Source: CAWUKT01 sp963923035 (GTDB lineage: Bacteria; Bacteroidota; Bacteroidia; J057; JADKCL01). From it: a DNA stretch of 7,619 nucleotides. The position numbers and the translations under genes are program-made. Positions within the stretch are counted from its first letter, which is position 1. Every line of letters starts with the position of its first letter. Positions 5,480 through 7,619 of the stretch are shown here, in pieces. The stretch spans positions 1 through 7,619 of the forward strand of contig CAWUKT010000147.1 in the NCBI GenBank assembly GCA_963923035.1, in the 5' to 3' direction. The notes under the pieces are model-generated. The model worked only from the letters and a program-made list of their open reading frames with translations. It was not told the DNA's origin and ran no database searches.

Positions 5480-6970
5480 TTGTCTCAATCTGACTTTATA
5501 TGGCGGCTGACCCGATCTCTTTCCAAGAAGGAAATGGAGTGGTTCTATCGTGTGTCATCCATTCAGGAGAAATATGCGGGAACAGATGAATTGCCTGATT
5601 ATGTGCAGTTTTTCAGGGAATTACGAAAGCAGGAGTCGTATCAGGAAGAAGAACTGAAGAAGGCTTTTCCCGCAAATAATTTCTCCGAACTGAAGGCAAG
5701 GGTACGCGACATCATTTATAAGGGAGTCCATTTTTACAGTCAAAGTCCAGCCAAGATTCGAAGCAATGAAAGTGTGGAGATTGAATGGCTCATATCGAAA
5801 GGGTTTGTGGTAGAAGCGCGAAAACAAATCCAGAAAGCGAAAAAACGGGTAATCAAGGAGGAGGAGTTTTTGGGGCATTTGGTCTTGTTAGATATTGAAG
5901 CCGATCTAAACATATCAGATAGTTCGGTTCGACTTACCTCAGAACAGATAGAGCAGCATAGCAGGGAGCGGTCTTTGGTGTTGCAGAAGTATAACAATCT
6001 TCAAGAGTTCATTGGCCTATATCAGGAGATTCACGGAAAGATCAAGAGCCAGTTTACGCCTCAAGGAAAGTTAGCTGAAAGCTCGGCGCGTGGGATTCTG
6101 GATCATCCCTTGATGCAGAATCAAGATATGTGGCTATCCAATCGGAGTCGGTTGTATGGTCTTCGGCTGAAATACATTGCCCATTATCTTCAAGGAGGTT
6201 TTGGGGAAACGATTGATTTGCTGCTAGAAATCGTCTCCAATTTTGAAGGGAACCGCTTTTTGATGTCGGAAAATGAATCTGAATACCTGCTTCGCAAATG
6301 TCAATTGGCCCTTTCACTCAACAGTTCGGGACGGTGGCAGGAGGGAGGCCAACACCTTCAAGTGTTCAAGAAGCGGTTCCGTGACCATCCTTTGCATTTC
6401 ACTTATTTCTTCAATATCCAGTTGGACGGAATGCTGATTCGGGAAGAATATGAAGAGTGGGGGCGGTTGAAAAATAGTTTTGAGAAAGGAATGGCCAAAT
6501 TCGAAGGCCAGATTCCGCTCAATCGAAAGTATATCCTTTGGCTGTTGGTGGCCCGTATCCATTTCCGGTTAGGAGAATTCAAAATGGCAATCAGATTCGT
6601 CCAAAAGGTCATCGATCACTCGGTCAGGAAATTTCGAGAGGATATCCAAGGAACTGCAAGGCTATTGCTGGTCCTGTTGTACTTTGAACTGGACGATCAG
6701 GACGGGATGGAATACTCGATTCGCCTGTCCTCCCAATTCCTCTACCGGAGAAAGGCCATTTTCCCATTCGAAAGGGCTATGTTGAACTTTTTCCGACTTG
6801 CTGTTCGGGAAACGGCACCTTCCGATAGGTTAACTGCTCTTGAATCCCTGCAAGATCGCACGAATGATCTTTTGGAAGAGGACAGTACCCTCCGAGCCTT
6901 CCATTTTTTCGATTATGCTGCGTGGATCGAAGAGACCATTCAGCGGCTCAAAGCAGATCGTCCAGGATAA
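5480..6970 (+). CDS. Large helical-repeat (TPR-like) hypothetical protein of Bacteroidota type
   Basis: This encodes 496 aa. The N-terminus FIWRLTRSLSKKEMEWFYR resembles the 'LIKSLSKSEKRYFKL' opening I recall from a family of ~500-aa Bacteroidota proteins. The rest is almost all amphipathic helices with TPR-like spacing, e.g. GFVVEARKQIQKAKKRVIKE (108-127), RKYILWLLVARIHFRLGEFK (349-368), LLLVLLYFELDDQDGMEYSI (395-414) and FFDYAAWIEETIQ (476-488) near the end. The length and both ends look complete. There is no signal peptide, membrane segment or catalytic motif, so a cytoplasmic scaffold or protein-interaction role is inferred. TTG at 5480 is the only plausible early start: a TAA lies 15 nt upstream in frame, and the first ATG (Met19) would cut into the conserved opening. 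It stands alone and converges on the small gene at 7244-6948, overlapping 23 bp. Confidence 0.82.
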   Translation: MSQSDFIWRLTRSLSKKEMEWFYRVSSIQEKYAGTDELPDYVQFFRELRKQESYQEEELKKAFPANNFSELKARVRDIIYKGVHFYSQSPAKIRSNESVEIEWLISKGFVVEARKQIQKAKKRVIKEEEFLGHLVLLDIEADLNISDSSVRLTSEQIEQHSRERSLVLQKYNNLQEFIGLYQEIHGKIKSQFTPQGKLAESSARGILDHPLMQNQDMWLSNRSRLYGLRLKYIAHYLQGGFGETIDLLLEIVSNFEGNRFLMSENESEYLLRKCQLALSLNSSGRWQEGGQHLQVFKKRFRDHPLHFTYFFNIQLDGMLIREEYEEWGRLKNSFEKGMAKFEGQIPLNRKYILWLLVARIHFRLGEFKMAIRFVQKVIDHSVRKFREDIQGTARLLLVLLYFELDDQDGMEYSIRLSSQFLYRRKAIFPFERAMLNFFRLAVRETAPSDRLTALESLQDRTNDLLEEDSTLRAFHFFDYAAWIEETIQRLKADRPG

Positions 6971-7244
6971 CCGTGGTCATTCCGCCGCCTGATATGACCG
7001 CAAACTCTTTTGGGGTAATCTCAATGATGCTGCAATCGCCTTTTTCGTAGTCCTGTTTTAGGGCCGTGTAGCATATTTCGAGGTCTTTTGCTGCTGATTT
7101 GAGGATAATGTCTATGAGTTCGGCTGGTGGTTCGCAAAGGACTGATTCCTCATTGGTGGATGTTTTGGCTATGGAAGTTAATGGTGCACCCAGGCAGATG
7201 GTGAGGAGTGAACAAGCGAGTATGGAATGGAGTAGTCGTCTCAT
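6948..7244 (-). CDS. Small putative secreted protein, 98 aa
   Basis: The ATG at 7244 was preferred over a start at 7331 because it begins a clear signal peptide: MRRLLHSILACSLLTICLGA, with probable cleavage near Ala20 or Ala26. The mature part, about 72-78 residues, has three Cys (LCEPPAEL, EICYTAL, GDCSII) and ends SGGGMTTVILDDLL. I recognise no family. A lipoprotein reading (Cys11 or Cys17) is possible but the lipobox is poor. The stop at 6948-6950 lies within the last codons of the opposite-strand gene, so the two genes converge with a 23-bp overlap and no terminator between them. The upstream side meets an IS66 remnant, so promoter sequence may have been altered by transposition. Codon pattern and the signal sequence make a real gene likely, though it could be a remnant. 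Confidence 0.55.
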   Translation of the reverse strand: MRRLLHSILACSLLTICLGAPLTSIAKTSTNEESVLCEPPAELIDIILKSAAKDLEICYTALKQDYEKGDCSIIEITPKEFAVISGGGMTTVILDDLL

Positions 7245-7345
7245 GGGTAACGGTTGAGGTGAATGCCAGATCGCTTGGAATATCGGGAATTTTGGGGAGA
7301 TGGATTGAGAGTAAGCATCCTCGCAATCCATATTTTGTAAAAAGA

Positions 7346-7619
7346 AATAGTCGCCAGCCTAAACATATTTGGAAGGAGTTGGGGCGGTATAACCTCAATG
7401 GGGAGTTGGAGATCGACAATAATTTGGTGGAGAATCAGATCAGGCCAGTGGCACTGGGTAGGAAATATTACTTGTTCGCCGGGAGCCACACAGGTGCCAA
7501 GAGGGCTGCATTGATCTATTCACTTCTGGGACTTGCAAGCTTCAAAACATCGATCCGTTCAAATGTAAGCTCCCGAGCAACCCATCTTCCCGAATAATCA
7601 TTTTACTCAGAGCTTTGTG
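7346..7619 (+). pseudogene. IS66-family transposase (TnpC), frameshifted C-terminal fragment
   Basis: From about 7346 the plus strand encodes KHIWKELGRYNLNGELEIDN followed by NLVENQIRPVALGRK, YYLFAGSHTGAKRA and ALIYSLLG, the hallmark C-terminal region of IS66 transposases, including the Glu of the DDE triad in the VEN motif. The frame breaks near 7529-7532. Reading one frame over gives CKLQNIDPFK, the expected next IS66 segment, so one base (probably a G in the run at 7528-7530) has been lost. After PFK, about eight family residues are missing before KLPSNPSSRI, implying a second deletion. The N-terminal DNA-binding and zinc-finger parts and the first two catalytic Asp are absent. It is a dead relic. 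The open frame reaching back to a GTG at 7208 is not a real gene start. The fragment may run past the window edge. Confidence 0.85.

Noticed and set aside
7208..7345. N-terminal part of the 129-aa frame ending in IS66 sequence
   Set aside because: The first ~45 residues show no IS66 similarity, and the frame is probably fortuitous read-through into the relic; part of it is antisense to the signal peptide region of the small secreted protein.

Overview
The window looks like a chromosomal segment from a member of the Bacteroidota, possibly near the Saprospiraceae. The clues are a TAnnTTTG-type promoter box, host genes without strong Shine-Dalgarno sequences, an IS66 remnant of the kind common in that phylum, and a 496-aa helical protein resembling a TPR-like family I know from it. 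This placement is inference; no rRNA or other marker gene is present.

Layout. (1) Bases 1-108 hold small GC-rich hairpins and a 16-nt near-repeat downstream of the first gene cluster. (2) Bases 109-2502 carry three minus-strand genes, transcribed in this order: a winged-helix-like protein (2502-1972), a protein with one membrane segment and a coiled coil (1970-1134; 1-nt gap), and a MerR-type regulator with a long unassigned C-terminal part (1032-109; 101-nt gap holding a perfect inverted repeat). A Bacteroidota-type promoter box lies about 60 bp upstream of the first gene. (3) Bases 2503-3177 are non-coding and unusual: blocks of a degenerate 10-nt repeat (ACG recurring every 10 nt) on alternating strands, then a strong hairpin. 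(4) Bases 3178-5101 (minus) form an apparently complete group II intron of about 1.92 kb. It has a GTGTG 5' end, an EBS1 hairpin loop complementary to the 5' exon, a 412-aa reverse transcriptase/maturase with intact YADD, a canonical 34-nt domain V and a short domain VI. (5) Bases 5102-5479 are non-coding with one long hairpin. (6) Bases 5480-6970 (+) encode the 496-aa helical-repeat protein. (7) A small secreted-protein gene (7244-6948, minus) overlaps its 3' end by 23 bp. (8) From about 7346 to the window end is a decayed C-terminal fragment of an IS66 transposase.

How it fits together. The three-gene cluster is the best candidate for an undescribed functional unit: two putative DNA-binding proteins flank a membrane-anchored coiled-coil protein, in one direction and nearly abutting. 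I cannot assign a pathway. The group II intron sits in the roughly 1.05-kb (intron removed) divergent intergenic region between this cluster and the 496-aa gene, interrupting no gene that I can see. The right end is scarred by transposition.
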